DNA from: Macrostomum hystrix
Lineage: Eukaryota > Platyhelminthes > Macrostomidae
Direction of reading: 5' to 3'
NCBI GenBank assembly: GCA_950097015.1
Contig: CATNEN010000029.1
Location: 7,417,501 to 7,481,500 of the forward strand
Length of the DNA: 64,000 nucleotides
Part shown: positions 48,779-61,564 of the stretch, in pieces
Numbering within the stretch: the stretch's first letter is position 1
Layout of the letters: every line of letters begins with the position of its first letter
Position numbers and translations under genes: made by a program
Notes under the pieces: model-generated
Told to the model about the DNA's origin: nothing
Database searches by the model: none
The model's input: only the letters and a program-made list of their open reading frames with translations

Positions 48779-49420
48779 ATGTGTTGTGCGTGCCCAACCC
48801 TCCCCGAGGCCTGTGGCAGTTTTTCTCTCTCTCTCTCTCTCTCTTGTCTCTTGCTCTAAGCTGCGCCCATCCCCCGTGTACTGACCCAGGGGTTAGGGGC
48901 TTACACTCCACCCCCTGGCGCGGCCTGCCCCTCCTTTTCTTTCCTCCCTGACTCTGCGGCCCTGCGATTGGCCTGCCCTTTTTTTTCTACCCTCCCCCGT
49001 TCCTTCGTGCCCCTGCCCTGGCCCCAGCGATTGGCTGGGCCGGTTAGTCTCACTTTCCCTGGCCCTCCTTTCTCTGCCCCACCGCTTATTTAAAGAGCCG
49101 ACCCCACTGTTTTTGTCCTACGTCCTCACGGTCATCAGTGCGATAAATCGATAGAACTGCTATACAACCAAATATACACCCAACCTCTAACTCCGGATAA
49201 CTCGTGAGTGGGCTTCCTGTTCTTCCGGGCGTCGCGGGGCACTCGGAGTGAACTCTCGCTCTGCTTAGGGACCTGAGTCCTCGCGAACTCTCGCAGGTCT
49301 CAGGGCGGCGTCGTCAAGGGATCAGGCGGGCGGGACCCGGGTTGTTCCAGCTAGGGGGTCCCTCTCCCGGGCTGTCGCCCAGCTTAAAATTATAGGCATA
49401 ATTTTGTGAGCAGAAAAACG
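48779..49420. mobile_element. GC/CT-rich element, possibly a solo LTR or old promoter
   Basis: An abrupt change from AT-rich to C/T-rich sequence with a CT dinucleotide run (48823-48843), CCAGCGATTGGCTGG (inverted CCAAT at 49027), a TATA-like TTATTTAAAG at 49086, and a GC-rich part after it. This is the layout of a polymerase II promoter inside an LTR. It lies within the insertion that splits the dispersed repeat. I could not find TG...CA ends or a target duplication, so the class is uncertain. Confidence 0.3.
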
Positions 49421-49436
49421 ATGCCTATATAGGTGG

Positions 49437-49605
49437 TTTTTGCCACCAGGCACCCCGACGAGAGTCGTTGAATATCTCGACGATGCCGATGTTTTGTGAT
49501 TCTGAAAGTTGTTTCATCGAATGAATAGAGCGGAAACTTTTAGCCCGTTTTCTGGATTTTAATAGCGATTGGTTAAATATTTTGCGAGTTATTTAAAATA
49601 TATAC
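49437..49605. repeat. Dispersed repeat, copy 2, right half
   Basis: It matches the right half of 33070-33345 (TTTTGTGATTCTGAAAGTTG, TTTCTGGATTTT). See the left half at 48291-48507. Confidence 0.65.
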
Positions 49606-49681
49606 CCCCAGTGGTCTTTCAACTGTTAAAGTGCAGTAATTATATTTTTTAAGAGCTCTGAAGAAGAACTCCAGGCGGAGA

Positions 49682-52600
49682 CTAAACTCGCAGCTTCACA
49701 ACCTGCAGCAGCCGACTGCCTCGTCGGTAGGCGAACAGCCTCCGCCCGGCACCGTCGAAGGCCAAGCCCTCCACGGGCAGTCTGGGCTGGTGCTTGCATT
49801 CCGAGCAGCCAAGAAAGCAACGGCTGCAACGGCAGCGGCAGCCGATTGCCAGAGCCAGCTTCCAACCGCCCACTGCGTCACTCCGCTGCAGTACACGAAT
49901 GCCGTGCCTCGGCTGGTCGTCCTGCGAAGCCCGGCTGGCTCCGCTGTCATCGATTTCTGTCATAACTTCCTCCCGACCAGCTAGAAAGAGCAGGCAGCCG
50001 CGGCAAAACTGGCCGTCTGACAATGATTATTATCTGGCTTATGATTTGATCCGAATTATATTTTCGACCGCATTCGGGGTGATGTAAGATTGGGCATAAG
50101 ATGAGAGATACACATGCGGAGTGAGGTGGTTGTTTTGGGGTAGAGACACACGAGCGGAGTGAGGTGGTTGTTTTAGGACAGAAATACATTGGCGGAGTGA
50201 GGTGGGTGTTGCGGCACCGAGAGACTTGCGGAGTGAGGTGGCATGAAGACACAGTCAAAGCTGTGACAAAAAGCTATTTTGTTAACTGGTGTTGTTGGTA
50301 CTCTTATTTGTTATTCAGTGAAGTTTTCCTTTTTTACTCAAAATAGCAAAAAATTATTTTCCTAACTAACCTTCCTCTGCTCCGCAGCCGCAGCCGCCAG
50401 TCATAGCAGTGCAGTCTGCTAGGCCAAAGTCTCCCGGCAGTAGTTCTTTATCAGCCGGAACGTCGCAAGCTGGCGCATTCGCTGAACCTCCGGCTCCAGG
50501 CGCAGTAGCAGCCCGCCGAAGCCGGCGAAGCAGCTGACGCCGGTCCAGTGCCGAGATTCCTTCGCTGTGCAGCAGTAGAAGCTGTCCGGAATTCGCCTGC
50601 GAGCTGGAGCTCGCAACAACGGACCGAAGACCGGCAAGCGGCCGGCCAGAGATGGTTGACACTGAGCCCAGCCTGAACAGGCGGTCAGACCCGTCCCAGG
50701 ACAGAACCTGCGGCGGAAACGGGAAACTTGAGAAGCAAGGATTGCAAAATATCCCACTCCCCGATTGTTCTGGGCTGGATCTGCCGCTCCCTCCGTGAAT
50801 CTACCGCTCCCTCCATGAATCTACCGCTCCCTCCGTGAATCTACCGCTCCCTCCGTGAATCTACCGCTCCCTCCATGAATCTACCGCTCCCTCCGTGAAT
50901 CTACCGCTCCCTCCATGAATCTACCGCTCCCTCCGTGAATCTACCGCTCCCTCCGTGAATCTACCGCTCCCTCCATGAATCTACCGCTCCCTCCGTGAAT
51001 CTACCGCTCCCTCCATGAATCTACCGCTCCCTCCATGAATCTACCGCTCCCTCCGTGAATCTGCCGCTCCCTCCGTGATGTCGCCCCCATCCCAGAATCT
51101 TCAGTCCTGTCGCTAACCAGCATCTCGGTTCCATTTTGCACAGCCAGCAGAGCCAGTTCCTCATCTGCCCAAAGGCAGGCTGGCCGAGTACCGGCTTGAA
51201 AACTCTGGTGGCATCGGCCCGAGGCCAGGTCGACCACATGCAGCTTCTCTCTGTACCGGTCTGCCACTAGAAGATGCCTTTGATGCTGCTGCTGCGACTG
51301 ATGACGTAGACACAGGCTCGTCAAAGTTCGTTCTTCACGCAGTCCTTCAGGTGCTAGACTGGCTAGGTGACGACCGGTTTGACAGTCCATTGCTTCCACC
51401 TGAGGTTGATAGTAAAAATATTCGATTTACATTTCTTACACACTTTCTATAGTTGTGTGATCGGGAACTGCAATTCCGAATGGAATCTAGAATATAGGGT
51501 ACTGGGATATCGGCATCCGGAGTTGAGGATCTTAATTATTGTGGAAATCAATTTGGGGATCTGGAATTTAGGATCTATAATTGAGGATCTATAAAATTGA
51601 GGATGAGGAATTGAGGATCTAAAATTAATGATCTGGAATTGAGGATCTGGAATTGAGGATCTGGAATTGAGGATCTGGAATTGAGGATCTGGAATTGAGG
51701 ATCTGGAATGGAGGATCTAGATCTAAGAATCTGGAATTGAGGATATGAAATTGAAGGTATGGAATTAGAGATCTGGAAGTGGGAAACTGGAATTGAGGAT
51801 CTGGGATTTTTTATTTGAAATTAGGAATCTGGAATTCTGGGTATGGAATTTAGGATCTGGAATTGAGGATCTGGAATATGGGATTTGGAATTAGGGACCT
51901 AGAATTGGGGATCTGGAATATGGGATTTGGAATTAGGGACCTAGAATTGGGGATCTGGAATATGGGATTTGGAATTAGGGACCTAGAATTGAGGATCTGG
52001 AATATGGGATTTGGAATTAGGGACCTAGAATTGGGGATCTGGAATATGGGATTTGGAATTAGGGACCTAGAATTGGGGATCTGGAATATGGGATTTGGAA
52101 TTAGGGACCTAGAATTGAGGATCTGGAATATGGGATTTGGAATTAGGGACCTAGAATTGGGGATCTGGAATATGGGATTTGGAATTAGGGACCTAGAATT
52201 GAGGATCTGGAATATGGGATTTGGAATTAGGGACCTAGAATTGGGGATCTGGAATATGGGATTTGGAATTAGGGACCTAGAATTGAGGATCTGGAATATG
52301 GGATTTGGAATTAGGGACCTAGAATTGGGGATCTGGAATATGGGATTTGGAATTAGGGACCTAGAATTGGGGATCTGGAATATGGGATTTGGAATTAGGG
52401 ACCTAGAATTGGGGATCTGGAATATGGGATTTGGAATTAGGGACCTAGAATTGGGGATCTGGAATATGGGATTTGGAATTAGGGACCTAGAATTGGGGAT
52501 CTGGAATATGGGATTTGGAATTAGGGACCTAGAATTGGGGATCTGGAATATGGGATTTGGAATTAGGGACCTAGAATTGGGGATCTGGGATGAGGATCTA

Positions 52601-53082
52601 GTTGAGGATCACGATCTGGTATGAGGATCTTGCTGAGGCACCTGCTGATTATTGAAGTCGCGTCGCAGGCACAGCAGGGCCTTCCGCTTCTGAAGGTAGA
52701 CTGGCGCATAGCACACATGGCTCAATTCCAGCAGTTTCACTTCCGCCTTGGCCAATCCTGAAACTCTTGACATCTTTAGTCGGTCATTCTCGGCCTCCAG
52801 CAGCAGCAGCAGACGCCCGATGCTCTCAACAATGTCCCCGACATCAGCCGGCAGCTCATCCGGTGGCTGCAGGCATTGAGCGTCGCAGGCTGGACAAGCG
52901 ACTGCCCGGTCGGTTGCTAGGCGCCATCTGCTCGCATAGCAACCATAGCAGACGGAGTGTCCGCAGGATGGCAGGCGTCGGATTTTGGTCAGAGTTGACG
53001 GGCTGGTTGACCAGTCAAGGTCGCAGGCTGGGCAGCGAATAGCCAGTCTTGCTGAGGCAATGGCAGATTTCATTGAGGTCAT
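49682..53082 (-). CDS. RING-finger protein with NHL-like beta-propeller (TRIM32-like E3 ligase)
   Basis: Four exons on the minus strand, 53082-52642, 51399-51118, 50707-50371 and 50016-49682, with borders CAG|GTGCCT, CTG|GTTAGC and AAG|GTTAGT, join in frame to 464 aa. The RING is C3HC4: Cys17, Cys20, Cys40, His42, Cys45, Cys48, Cys63, Cys66 (CPAC...CGHSVCYGC...CPAC), which binds the ubiquitin-loaded E2. A Leu/Glu-rich helix follows (DIVESIGRLLLLLEAENDRL). The rest has beta-propeller-like strands, for example HLLVADRYREKLHVVDLASG and a closing LPVEGLAFDGAGRRLFAYRR, as in NHL proteins. There is no B-box, so the layout is nearer TRIM32-like or RING-NHL proteins than classical TRIMs. The propeller is short and divergent; the substrate is unknown. 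All three introns hold a different repeat. Confidence 0.78.
50105..50250. repeat. Tandem repeat in RING-gene intron 3, 36-38-bp unit
   Basis: GCGGAGTGAGGTGG starts at 50116, 50154, 50192 and 50228, with diverged sequence between. Confidence 0.8.
50775..51080. repeat. Minisatellite in RING-gene intron 2, 20-bp unit
   Basis: About 15 copies of CTACCGCTCCCTCCGTGAAT, alternating CCGTG and CCATG. Confidence 0.94.
51600..52615. repeat. Minisatellite in RING-gene intron 1, 42-bp unit (from a ~15-bp precursor)
   Basis: From 51873 to 52590 there are 17 copies of a 42-bp unit made of GGATCTGGAATATGGGATTT plus GGAATTAGGGACCTAGAATT plus GG, with a GG/GA variant at the last site. Before it, 51600-51850 holds shorter, irregular GGATCTGGAATTGA units from which the 42-mer probably arose. 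Confidence 0.95.
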
Positions 53083-53392
53083 GGCGCAATTTCTTGCAGA
53101 GAAAAAAGCGACTAATTTAAAGTCAATTATAACAAACTGGCTGTCCTTTTTAACCCAGAAAGAATTAAGATATGAAGACCAGTCTTTATATCGTTAGAGC
53201 TCTTTTCTAACTTCAAAGTTCGCTAATGCACAGGTTAGATAAGGCTAGTACAGCTGAGTGAGGCCTGCCCGCGACATTTTCGCGACGACAACCTTGGAGT
53301 CTGTCAAACTTTATATTTACAATAATGTGCACATTGGCCCATTAGATATGCGCTACAACTACTGAAGCAGAGGAGGCACGAGTAGTAACCTA
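53083..53392. other. Upstream region of the RING gene
   Basis: Unique AT-rich sequence; it should contain the promoter, but no defined element was seen. Confidence 0.35.
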
Positions 53393-54190
53393 GGGTAATG
53401 GTCTACTGAAGCACCGGTGGATTGTGGGGTGGTAGTCTAGGGTAATGGTCTACTGAAGCACCGGTGGATTGTGGGGTGGTAGTCTAGGGTAATGGTCTAC
53501 TGAAGCACCGGTGGATTGTGGGGTGGTAGTCTAGGGTAATGGTCTACTGAAGCACCGGTGGATTGTGGGGTGGTAGTCTAGGGTAATGGTCTACTGAAGC
53601 ACCGGTGGATTGTGGGGTGTTAGTCTAGGGTAATGGTCTACTGAAGCACCGGTGGATTGTGGGGTGGTAGTATAGGGTAATGGTCTACTGAAGCACCGGT
53701 GGATTGTGGGGTGGTAGTCTAGGGTAATGGTCTACTGAAGCACCGGTGGATTGTGGGGTGGTAGTCTAGGGTAATGGTCTACTGATGCACCGGTGGATTG
53801 TGGGGTGGTAGTCTAGGGTAATGGTCTACTGATGCACCGGTGGATTGTGGGGTGGTAGTCTAGGGTAATGGTCTACTGAAGCACCGGTGGATTGTGGGGT
53901 GGTAGTCTAGCGTAATGGTTTACTGAAGCACCGGTGGATTGTGGGGTGGTAGTCTAGCGTAATGGTCTACTGATGCACCGGTGGATTGTGGGGTGGTAGT
54001 CTAGGGTAATGGTCTACTGAAGCACCGGTGGATTGTGGGGTGGTAGTCTAGGTAATGGTCTACTGAAGCACCGGTGGATTGTGGGGTGGTAGTCTAGGGT
54101 AATGGTCTACTGATAGCACCGGTGGATTGTGGGGTGGTAGTCTAGGGTAATGGTCTACTGAAGCACCGGTGGATTGTGGGGTGGTAGTCT
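53393..54190. repeat. Tandem repeat, 48-bp unit
   Basis: About 16 nearly identical copies containing GGGTAATGGTCTACTGAAGC, ACCGGTGGATTGTGGGGTGG and TAGTCTAG. Single-base variants (TGATGC, TAGCGT) mark some units. Confidence 0.95.
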
Positions 54191-57100
54191 ATACTATACA
54201 AACTATACTACTAGGACTATGATAATGAGTAGAGCAGCGTGCATTATAATTTTCTCAGATTCTACAGGCAGTTTAGATTTCTGGAAAATGAAAATAAAAT
54301 TCATGATTCGCTTTTTTCAATTATTTTACTTAGTTTTCAACTAGAATCTCTCTTAAAAGTTCAACACATGATAAATGTTTTCAAATAGTCTAGCCCAAAC
54401 CCTGTCAATTCAATCTGAATTTGCTTTTGCAACTGTTGCAGTGAAAATGTTTCTAAGGGTTGCGCTGGTCTGTCCACCCCCCCACCCCCAGCTGTAACGT
54501 GAAGTCGCTTGGCGTTAAATGCCATTCCGTTTGGTGACGGTTTGGGAGGAACGCGGCATTTGAAGCGAGTTACATATAGAAAGCCTTGACGCATTACAAA
54601 GCTAGTCTTTGAAATCTGTCCGTTGAATTTTCTTTGACGCCAGCAAGTCTAGGGGGATTTGCTTGGCTTTCGTATTGTGCCAAGGAAACAAAAAACTCCG
54701 CTTTTAAAAGCTTTACGGGGGGGGCGGTTTCTTGTGCACAGATTTTTATTTTACAGCGCGGAGTCAGCCCGCAATTTAAGAACTAGTATAGTTTCTTTAA
54801 TAACTGGCAAAGTTGTTCAGTCCTCCACTTAAAATTTGTCTCTTTGTTCTTGACACCAAGAAATATAATATTTTTAGCTAAAATAAGAATCCATCAGATA
54901 TTTCTGACGCTTTGGCTGTCTTGGACTTCTACAGTCTTTGATTAAAACTTGATTAATAAAGATTTGGTCTAAGAGACTAGGACATAAAATGTGACCACAG
55001 TGACACTCAGTCCATCCAGTCCATGGACTGGACTGCTCTACGCAGCCTTTGGAAGCACCACGCAACTGGGAAACTGGTTGTAGATCTAATCCAACTGGTG
55101 CTTATAGGAGTAAATCTGGGAGACACTGGAGAATTACAACTGTTGCAACACCAGATCGCTACTGATTAATAGGCTAGATTAGTTTGAAACAAAACACACA
55201 ACAGACACATTACACAGAGGCCCAGCGGTGCGCCAGATTCCAATCCGATACAGTCCCAATCTTCATCGACTTGCGACACAAAAAAGCAGAAGATTTGGGA
55301 TCTGGGAGTAGTTGGGTTTAGGTACGGATCCATTTTGCAAGCACAATTTATACTACAAGCTTAGCATGCGGCAACAGCTGCACCAAGGATGGGTTGGTGT
55401 TTTTTTACAGGGATTAGCATTTCCGTGGGGAGGTTTTTGAGGGTGGGGGGAGATGTGTTTGTTCCGAAAGGCGTGAAAATATGTGTTGTTCAACGGCACA
55501 CTACGTCGGCCCCTATCCTTTCAAAGTTAAAAAGCATCTTACAAGGGATGTTATTGCCTTTGTCTCCGCGTGGCGCGCTGATAAAGCTGGCATCTGATCA
55601 TATCCCCATTCTATTCTTCTCCCTCGCAGTCGGATGGTGCACAGCTGTCTGTTGCGCCTGTCCTGCGGTAGCTATGGCCGCGTGATCTGACATTTTATCC
55701 CCGGGACTTTTCCAGAACTCTTGACTGGGATGGCATATCAAATCAAAAAATAAGCTGCAAGAACATCTTAAATCATCAAATCTGCATTGAAATTATTTTG
55801 CTTAAAGGAAATTTTAAGGATCAAAAGAGTGTCTGATAGCTGTAGTACTTCTGATATGGGAAATTTCTGATATGGGAAATTTCTGATATGGGAAATTTCG
55901 GATATGGGAAATTCTGGAAGTATCAGGAAATTTCCGGGCCCCATGAATATCGGAAACTTTCAGTGAAATATTAGGATGATATGGATATGACAGTTTTCGT
56001 AGTCTGATTAAAATTACGAAAATCATAGGATTTTTCGTAGCTCGTTTCCGTAGCTCGTATGACATTTTTTCGCTCGGTGACACAGCTCGTATTTGAAATT
56101 TTGCTTCTTCAAGCCAAAAAATGTCGATCAATCTTGCCCGAGGTCCGAATTTTAACTAACGTGTGATTTACGAGCCTTAGCAACTGAATCTTTGCACACA
56201 AGACAAACTAGCCTTTTACCTTAACCGCTGCTGCTGAATGGGGGAAGGCTTTAATAAAACTGCCCAAGGACACACAAGGCAGGTGTGCCACATTATTTAC
56301 CTTAAGTTACCAAACGCCAGAAAAAAAGAAGAAAGTTACTAAAAACACCGCACCGGAGTCCCAAATTATTTTCATAATTTGAGAAATCATTGAACAGGAA
56401 AACAATTTTCTAAATATCATGTTTTCCTTCAAGTCATTTATTAAATAATAGCCAGAACTTCAGTTGTCAAGTGTGTCCATGCACTTGGATACCAACCTGT
56501 TTCATTACTTTGAAATCATCCACTTTAAAGGCAGTGATTTTAGGATATGAAAAAAAACGCTGGCATTATGTAACTCTTCGAGCTTGGGCAGACAGTGTTT
56601 TAAGTTTTTTCGCTCGAATATTAATATCAAAGCTCGATGAACCGATGAGCAAGCACACAAAAAAGATTCGAGTTGCCATGAGGGGTGGAGGGTCATTGAG
56701 ATTTTGAGTATACCCAGATCGGCTTTAAGGCCGACCCGCTGAAGCAAATATTTGTAAAAAGCGAAAAAACTCGAATAAGTTATAGAAGCAATTCTACGGG
56801 CAAATTGTACCAGAAAGAAGAAGAAAATCGAAGTATTTTCTCGGGCAACTGAACAATCTGGGCCCTGCCCCCAGGGAACAGTGCGTCAGAACGAGATGGT
56901 TTAGACGCGGACAATTTAATATTTAGCCATCCTCTGCGACTCTCCCACCTCTCTCTCTCTCTGAGGATTGCTCAATTCTTATGAGCAAATACCGACTTCA
57001 GTGAGAGAACTTTTTGGGGATTGCTGTTGGAGATTAATTTCGGTTTCGGTCTCCAGAGAATAATTTCGGTTAGACAAGGCCAATTTTCTGTGTGAAACAA

Positions 57101-57343
57101 CTCAAAAGTGTTTTTATTGCATCTGCTGGTGATTTAATGTTTGCAGCAATTCTGATGACATTTTGTTCGACTGGCGAAACTCTCAACATTAAGGGCTTCT
57201 GCTCATACTATAAAGTGTGAAAATGAGTGTTGTATCAGTTGTGTAGAGGGTTGGAAATACCTTCAATTCAGCAAACAGCTTCCAAAAGTATAGAAAAAAT
57301 GCTTAGAGATATTGGTGCCTTCTCGGTACTAAAGTTATTTATA
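54191..57343. other. Intergenic DNA, no convincing gene
   Basis: Mostly AT-rich unique DNA with short unsupported open frames. It includes a G-run (54717-54725), a 5'-truncated fragment of SINE family 1 at about 55008-55075 (CCAGTCCATGGACTGGACTG), a four-copy 17-bp repeat TCTGATATGGGAAATTT at 55850-55905, and a CT run at ~56950. Confidence 0.5.
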
Positions 57344-59000
57344 GAGGGATTAGGATAGCGATTAGATTAGAGATTAGGATAGCGATTAGATTAGAGATTA
57401 GGATAGCGATTAGATTAGAGATTAGGATAGCGATTAGATTAGAGATTAGGATAGCGATTAGATTAGAGATTAAGAGAGTGATTAGATTAGAGATTAGGAT
57501 AGCGATTAGATTAGAGATTAAGAGAGTGATTAGATTAGAGATTAGGATAGCGATTAGATTAGAGATTATGATAGCGATTAGATTAGAGATTAGGATAGCG
57601 ATTAGATTAGAGATTAATAGAGATTAGGATAGCGATTAGATTAGAGATTAGGATAGCGATTAGATTAGAGATTAAGAGAGTGATTAGATTAGAGATTAGG
57701 ATAGCGATTAGATTAGAGATTAAGAGAGTGATTAGATTAGAGATTAGGATAGCGATTAGATTAGAGATTAGGATAGCGATTAGATTAGAGATTAAGAGAG
57801 TGATTAGATTAGAGATTAGGATAGCGATTAGATTAGAGATTAAGAGAGTGATTAGATTAGAGATTAGGATAGTGATTAGATTAGAGATTAGGATAGCGAT
57901 TAGATTAGAGATTAGGATAGCGATTAGATTAGAGATTATGATAGCGATTAGATTAGAGATTAGGATAGCGATTAGATTAGAGATTAAGAGAGTGATTAGA
58001 TTAGGAGATTAGGATAGCGATTAGATTAGAGATTAGGATAGCGATTAGATTAGAGATTAAGAGAGTGATTGGATTAGAGATTAGGATAGCGATTAGATTA
58101 GAGATTAGGATAGCGATTAGATTAGAGATTAAGAGAGTGATTATATTAGAGATTAGGATAGCGATTAGATTAGAGATTAGAATAGCGATTAGATTAGAGA
58201 TTAAGAGAGTGATTAGATTAGAGATTAGGATAGCGATTAGATTAGAGATTAGGATAGCGATTAGATTAGAGATTAAGAGAGTGATTATATTAGAGATTAG
58301 GATAGCGATTAGATTAGAGATTAGGATAGCGATTAGATTAGAGATTAGGATAGCGATTAGATTAGAGATTAAGAGAGTGATTAGATTAGAGATTAGGATA
58401 GCGATTAGATTAGAGATTAAGAGAGTGATTAGATTGGAGATTAGGATAGCGATAAGATTAGAGATTAAGAGAGTGATTAGATGATAGATTAAGAGAGTGA
58501 TTCGATTAGAGATTAGGATAGCGATTTGATTAGAGATTAAGAGAGTGATTAGATTAGAGATTAGGATAGCGATTAGATTAGAGATTAAGAGAGTGATTAG
58601 ATTAGAGATTAGGATAGCGATTAGATTAGAGATTAGGATAGCGATTAGATTAGAGATTAAGAGAGTGATTAGATTAGAGATTAGGATAGCGATTAGATTA
58701 GAGATTAGGATAGCGATTAGATTAGAGATTAAGAGAGTGATTAGATTAGAGATTAGGATAGCGATTAGATTAGAGATTATGATAGCGATTAGATTAGAGA
58801 TTAGGATAGCGATTAGATTAGAGATTAAGAGAGTGATTAGATTAGAGATTAGGATAGCGATTAGATTAGAGATTAAGAGAGTGATTAGATTAGAGATTAG
58901 GATAGCGATTAGATTAGAGATTAAGAGAGTGATTAGATTAGACATTAAAATAGTGATTAGATTAGAGATTAAGAGAGTGATTAGATTAGAGATTAGTAGT
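57344..59000. repeat. Minisatellite, 24-bp unit
   Basis: About 68 copies of GATTAGATTAGAGATTAGGA plus TAGC, with a second class ending AAGAGAGT. Classes recur in ordered blocks. The unit has no stop in several frames, so Ile/Leu/Arg/Glu-rich frames open on both strands, including one of 419 codons on the minus strand; I do not regard them as genes. Confidence 0.95.
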
Positions 59001-60109
59001 GCGATCAGAAAACTCATTAGATTACTGCATGGAAGTGTTGAAAGAGATTGATTAGGAGGAGAGAAGTGGTGGGTAGGACATTGATTGATCACATTCGGTT
59101 TGACAATGCCAAGCACTGAACTGCCCGCATAAAAAGTTTCTAAGGATGGATGCATTGAAGTTTGAGCACATGGCACTAAGTAGTCACATATGAGAGCTGG
59201 GAAGATGACAAAGAGCATCCGTGAAATCTTTGTTCTAAAACTGTCGGAACGCCTGCTCAATAAGCAACACGTGCGGCCGAGCTGACCGTCCCCGTCAGCA
59301 GCAGTCAGGCTGCCACCGTCACAGGGGAATGCCAGTAGCCACCTGCTGTCCTCTCAGCTGCATCTCTTTGACTTTGGCAGCCCTGCCCCTGACGCCCCTG
59401 ATCATTGTAGTGTAACGAGGAAACTCACCAGGTGTGATCATTTTTTTAACAAAAAAGAACATGTTAAGCTCCTATTTTCTTAGAAATTTGGCACCCACCA
59501 TACTGGAATCTAGAAAATGCGTTCTTCCCCACGATTTTAATATCCCTAGACTATACTGAGTCATGTTTTATGAGGTGTGACAATTCTGGAAGCAAAACCG
59601 TTTCGCTTAACAAACAAGAACTCGATTCTTCCATATTTAAAGTTAGGCATTTGCTCAGGCTGCAACAGAACAGAAAGAAAAGATTTCAAATTAGAAAAAT
59701 CTTGTTTGATTTTTACCAAAACTTTGAGTTAAACAATTTGCCAATTTGACGGATTTGCAGTGATTTAAACAGCAGAACTGTCAGCCAGTCAATACAGCTG
59801 CACGGCGCCAAATACTGCCTGCGTTCAAGCTCGGTGTTTGAAAAGAAACTTTAAATGCAAATAACTTTCTTTGGATTAGGCCAAGTGCCTGATAAAACAA
59901 GGCAAATAAGAACCTAGGGAGGTGAGAATCAATCTCTTATTTGCGCAAATCTTGTTTAAAATTGGTTTGGAAACAACTCGGACTTGGCAAAGACTGAAAT
60001 ATTTTGCAAAAGAGACGAGAAAGACGACACAGGGTGGGTGGTGAGAGAAAAATCTGAGTCGGGAGAAAGATAGCAGACCTTGAGATAAACAAGGTGAGAA
60101 AGACGAGAG
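59001..60109. other. Intergenic DNA
   Basis: Unique sequence; no exon or element recognised. Confidence 0.4.
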
Positions 60110-60505
60110 AGTAAGGTAGACGGAGAGAAAATTTGAGATGAGGTGAGATAGACAGAGAGAGAATATGAGATGGGGTGAGATAGACAGTGAGAATATGAGA
60201 TGGGGTGAGATAGACAGAGAGAGAATATGAGACGGGGTGAGATTGACAGAGAGAGAATATGAGATGGGGTGAGATAGACAGAGAGAATATGAGATGGGGT
60301 GAGATAGACAGAGAGAATATGAGATGGGGTGAGGTAGACAGAGTGAGAATATGAGATGGGGTGAGATAGACAGAGTGAGAATATGAGATGTGGTGAGGTA
60401 GACAAAGAGAGAATATGAGACGGGGTGAGATTGACAGAGAGTATATGAGATGGGGTGAGATAGACAGAGAGAATATGAGATGGGGTGAGATAGACAGAGA
60501 GAGAC
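60110..60505. repeat. Minisatellite, ~30-bp unit
   Basis: About 13 copies of GAGAATATGAGATGGGGTGA plus GATAGACAGA, 26-32 bp because of AGAG length changes. Confidence 0.9.
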
Positions 60506-61564
60506 AAACGAGAATGATCACGGAGTAAGCAAGATCGTGAATGATTGGCAAGTTTCATTGGTGGAGAGTGCGTATAGAAAAACACAAAGGGGATATTCTG
60601 TTGAGAAGTAAGAAAGATATTTCAAGACTAAATAGGATGTTGTAATAAGTGTCTGCGCTTGTGTCTGACCGGCAAAACGGAAATTGCTCGTCTACCCATG
60701 ATGATCACTGGGCAGCCTCTTAACGGCGAACTTATTTATTGTTTCATTTTTTTGTCGCCCGACAAGGCCTAGCAGGTCGTCCCACCAGAGATGTGGAACT
60801 CAAAGTGCTGGCAACACTGACACAACCTCCATCGCTGGCTGAGTGTTGATGGACAGCCATTGCGATGCGCAATAACCGTCGAGTGGAATCTCAAGAACCG
60901 CCAATAGTGGCTTGACCGTTGGCTTCCCTGTCTCAGACTCTAATAGCCCATGGCAACAATCACAAACATGAGGATGAGCAGACTCATGAGCAGACTAAAA
61001 CTATAGTCTCAAATTATTGTGACTCCTTGAGCTATCAACTCGAACAGACAAATTGGGACTCGCTTGGGCCACAGCATTCCAAGCCACTTGGGTGACTCAA
61101 TTCCGAACTATGAACGAATATTCGGTTATTTGAGCACAAGTGAGCAGCTATATAACATTAGAATCTATACTCATAACTCAATCATCATTTAGCGTCATCA
61201 CCTTGACAGGTGCAGCGGGATTCTGTCCCAATCTTTATAAACACAGTTTTCCTCAGATAGACAAAAATCCCCATATTATTGGATTCGCTCAAAGGCTTAA
61301 TTCGATCATAGCCATAGTGGGGAAAATGGGAAAACAATTACGAGGCGCAGTCATCGCTGAAATCGGTGCCCCCGGTCCGATTAATATAGTAATTCGAAAT
61401 TGGTTAGCTGAGTCGGTGTGTGCTCAGAACTGTGCTCAGCCGGGATAGCACTAATCAGGCGTGACAAAGACCGCATTTGAGACCAGTTTAACTCGCCTTT
61501 CACTGCTCAAAGCTGAGTTTGTTAGACGGAAATAAGACTTGATGGCTTTTTTAATAGCACAACT
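60506..61564. other. Intergenic DNA
   Basis: Unique sequence. An open frame at 61140-61448 (102 codons) has no domain, splice border or codon bias that would support it. Confidence 0.4.

Noticed and set aside
52985-53197. 70-codon plus-strand frame over the RING exon
   Set aside because: Antisense to the RING domain, whose eight zinc ligands are intact on the minus strand.
54361-54594. 77-codon minus-strand frame
   Set aside because: No recognisable motif; a run of C/G and no context that supports a gene.
58001-59260. 419-codon Ile/Leu/Ser-rich minus-strand frame
   Set aside because: It follows the 24-bp repeat exactly; no unique coding part beyond a short non-repeat end.
61140-61448. 102-codon frame as a gene
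   Set aside because: No domain, no exon borders, no poly(A) signal; length is not unusual for chance.
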